Of a stretch of DNA of 6,393 bases, positions 5,473 to 6,393 are shown piece after piece. The stretch covers positions 1 to 6,393 of the forward strand of contig JAPKDT010000124.1 in the NCBI GenBank assembly GCA_028822475.1. The letters run 5' to 3'. This DNA is from SAR324 cluster bacterium (GTDB lineage Bacteria; SAR324; NAC60-12). The translations under genes and the position numbers were made by a program. The notes under the pieces were generated by a model. That model ran no database searches. It saw nothing but the letters and a program-made list of their open reading frames with translations, and was not told the DNA's origin. Numbering within the stretch: position 1 is the first letter of the stretch; each line of letters opens with the position of its first letter.

Positions 5473-5871
5473 TCAGTTTCCGGAACCAATTAATTTAAGC
5501 GACTTTACCTTATACACATCCGCAGCTAGAAGTTTGAAAATTCCGGACATCCCGCTCATTGACGCAATAGCCTCCAGTTTCATATCCATCTCGTCAAACA
5601 AATCGCTGTCGGTTTCCGAGTGATCGAACTCCAACTCCAGATTATACATAGTCATTGTTCCCGGATCCACTACAGTAGTAAAAGCATTTGGGTTTTCCTT
5701 AATATTTTTCTTAGTCTTGCTGAAAAATTGAAAAGATAGAGCTACATGCTCTTCGTCTACATACCAGACTTGAGAAATAACAGTTGTATTTGGTTCTCCT
5801 TTTGCTGAACAAGTCGTCATCCAACTCGGAAACATGCCTTGTAATGCAGGTAGGTGTTCTTCTGTAATCAT
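5473..5871 (-). CDS. PNPOx-like split-barrel flavin-binding family protein, 132 residues
   Basis: This is a small protein of the pyridoxamine 5'-phosphate oxidase-like FMN-binding split-barrel superfamily. Recognisable motifs are PSWMTTCSAKGEPNTTVISQVWYVD (about 15-39, in two blocks), ALSFQFFSKTKKNIKENP (44-61) and IASMSGMSGIFKLLAADVYKV (about 102-122, near the end). The ALSxQFFxKTxxN block is, as I recall it, typical of PNPOx domains found beside or fused to GAF signalling domains. That makes the GAF cyclase next door meaningful. At 132 residues it is a single barrel without the C-terminal dimerisation extension of true PdxH, so a vitamin B6 oxidase role is unlikely. It may bind FMN, F420 or heme, or act as a sensor. 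A good GGAG lies about eight bases before the ATG, right after the stop of the upstream gene. Both PNPOx-like genes therefore belong to one transcript. Confidence 0.8.
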   Translation of the reverse strand: MITEEHLPALQGMFPSWMTTCSAKGEPNTTVISQVWYVDEEHVALSFQFFSKTKKNIKENPNAFTTVVDPGTMTMYNLELEFDHSETDSDLFDEMDMKLEAIASMSGMSGIFKLLAADVYKVKSLKLIGSGN

Positions 5872-5880
5872 TTGATCTCC

Positions 5881-6342
5881 TTAGTTGAATGGGATTTCCT
5901 TACCAGCTTCGGGGCCGGGGGTCTGGGTGAATATGTTTTCGACCTTGAAGGTTATGCCAAGATCGGGTGCGGTGCCAACAAGCTTCATTGCCGCCTCCGG
6001 AGCTATACCAATACTGCCCAGATTTTCCGCAATTGCTTTACGGAATTCTTCAGATTGGGCGAGTTCAGCTTTAGTCAACTCACGGGTTTCAATGAACTGA
6101 CCTTTGAACTGGTATGCTTCATGAGACATTAAGCCGAAGAAATAGCTTACTCTGCCTGTTGCCTTCATGTTTTCAAGAGTAGGTCCTGCCAGAAAACTCA
6201 GTGCAAAACAGGTGACCGTGTCGTTTTCCTGATCAACTGATGCACTAAGAGTGTCTGTGTGGGTAGTTTTGAGGTCGACGCTGGCCGAGCCAAGATGCCC
6301 GAAACCGTTTGCTAAAGCTTCGAGAGTTTTTTCTGGGATCAT
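5881..6342 (-). CDS. PNPOx-like split-barrel family protein, 153 residues
   Basis: This is a second, divergent PNPOx-like protein. The best motifs are CFALSFLAGPTLENMKATGR (45-64), the strand HEAYQFKGQFIETREL (74-89), where family members have a QxKG element, and a C-terminal FTQTPGPEAGKEIPF (138-152) like the TPGPxAG tail of some family members. A helical insert (about 90-123) lies between the barrel strands. No signal peptide or membrane segment is seen, so it should be cytoplasmic. Cofactor and substrate are unknown. GGAG at about 6349-6352 (minus strand GGAGACCTAG then ATG) gives good ribosome binding. The same GGAG-type signal precedes the next gene nine bases after this stop. The gene is the first visible one of the PNPOx-PNPOx-cyclase cluster. 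Only 51 bp upstream remain, so a promoter or further upstream gene cannot be judged. Confidence 0.7.
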   Translation of the reverse strand: MIPEKTLEALANGFGHLGSASVDLKTTHTDTLSASVDQENDTVTCFALSFLAGPTLENMKATGRVSYFFGLMSHEAYQFKGQFIETRELTKAELAQSEEFRKAIAENLGSIGIAPEAAMKLVGTAPDLGITFKVENIFTQTPGPEAGKEIPFN

Positions 6343-6348
6343 CTAGGT

Positions 6349-6352
6349 CTCC
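6349..6352 (-). promoter_or_regulatory. Shine-Dalgarno site supporting the start of the 153-residue gene
   Basis: The minus strand reads AAGGAGACCTAG directly before the ATG at 6342-6340, a strong match to the 16S tail at suitable spacing. It fixes the start of this gene and contrasts with the cyclase downstream, which lacks any such site. Confidence 0.7.
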
Positions 6353-6393
6353 TTAATTAGAAGGTTAAGTAAATTTTCTAAACTAAATAAATC

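Overview
The window looks like chromosomal DNA from a Gram-negative bacterium. It has a lipoprotein signal and a Sec signal peptide on two exported proteins, a UmuD/UmuC SOS mutagenesis pair, and a GAF-regulated class III cyclase. Base composition is moderate, slightly AT-rich by eye, and coding density is high. Nothing seen fixes the lineage. The combination of MORN-repeat exported proteins, a soluble GAF cyclase and PNPOx-like flavoproteins would fit deltaproteobacterial or SAR324-like environmental bacteria, but that is a guess.

Layout from left to right. (1) Positions 1-1678, minus strand: a umuDC operon for the error-prone polymerase V. umuD is complete, umuC runs off the left edge with only its extreme C-terminus missing, and the two overlap by ATGA. 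(2) Positions 1679-2047: a divergent intergenic region holding a candidate operator/promoter for umuDC, a weak candidate promoter for the plus-strand genes, a possible RNA hairpin and a doubtful 40-codon ORF. (3) Positions 2048-3857, plus strand: two tandem genes for exported MORN-repeat proteins. The first is a probable lipoprotein and the second has a Sec signal and three ~109-residue modules. They share a sequence signature ahead of their MORN repeats and are probably paralogues. (4) Positions 3878-6342, minus strand and convergent with the MORN genes: two small PNPOx-like split-barrel proteins nine bases apart, then, after an 80-bp spacer with a perfect hairpin, a GAF plus class III adenylate cyclase.

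How the genes may work together. UmuD, after RecA-stimulated self-cleavage, would assemble with UmuC into a translesion polymerase. The two MORN proteins probably act together in the envelope, but their role is unknown. The PNPOx-PNPOx-cyclase cluster is the best candidate for a little-described system: flavin- or heme-binding split-barrel proteins encoded directly upstream of a soluble cyclase with a GAF sensor suggest a redox- or ligand-responsive cAMP switch. That link is inferred from gene order and family knowledge only. The most unusual local signal is an A7 slippery heptamer at the umuD stop, placed so that a -1 shift would fuse UmuD to UmuC.
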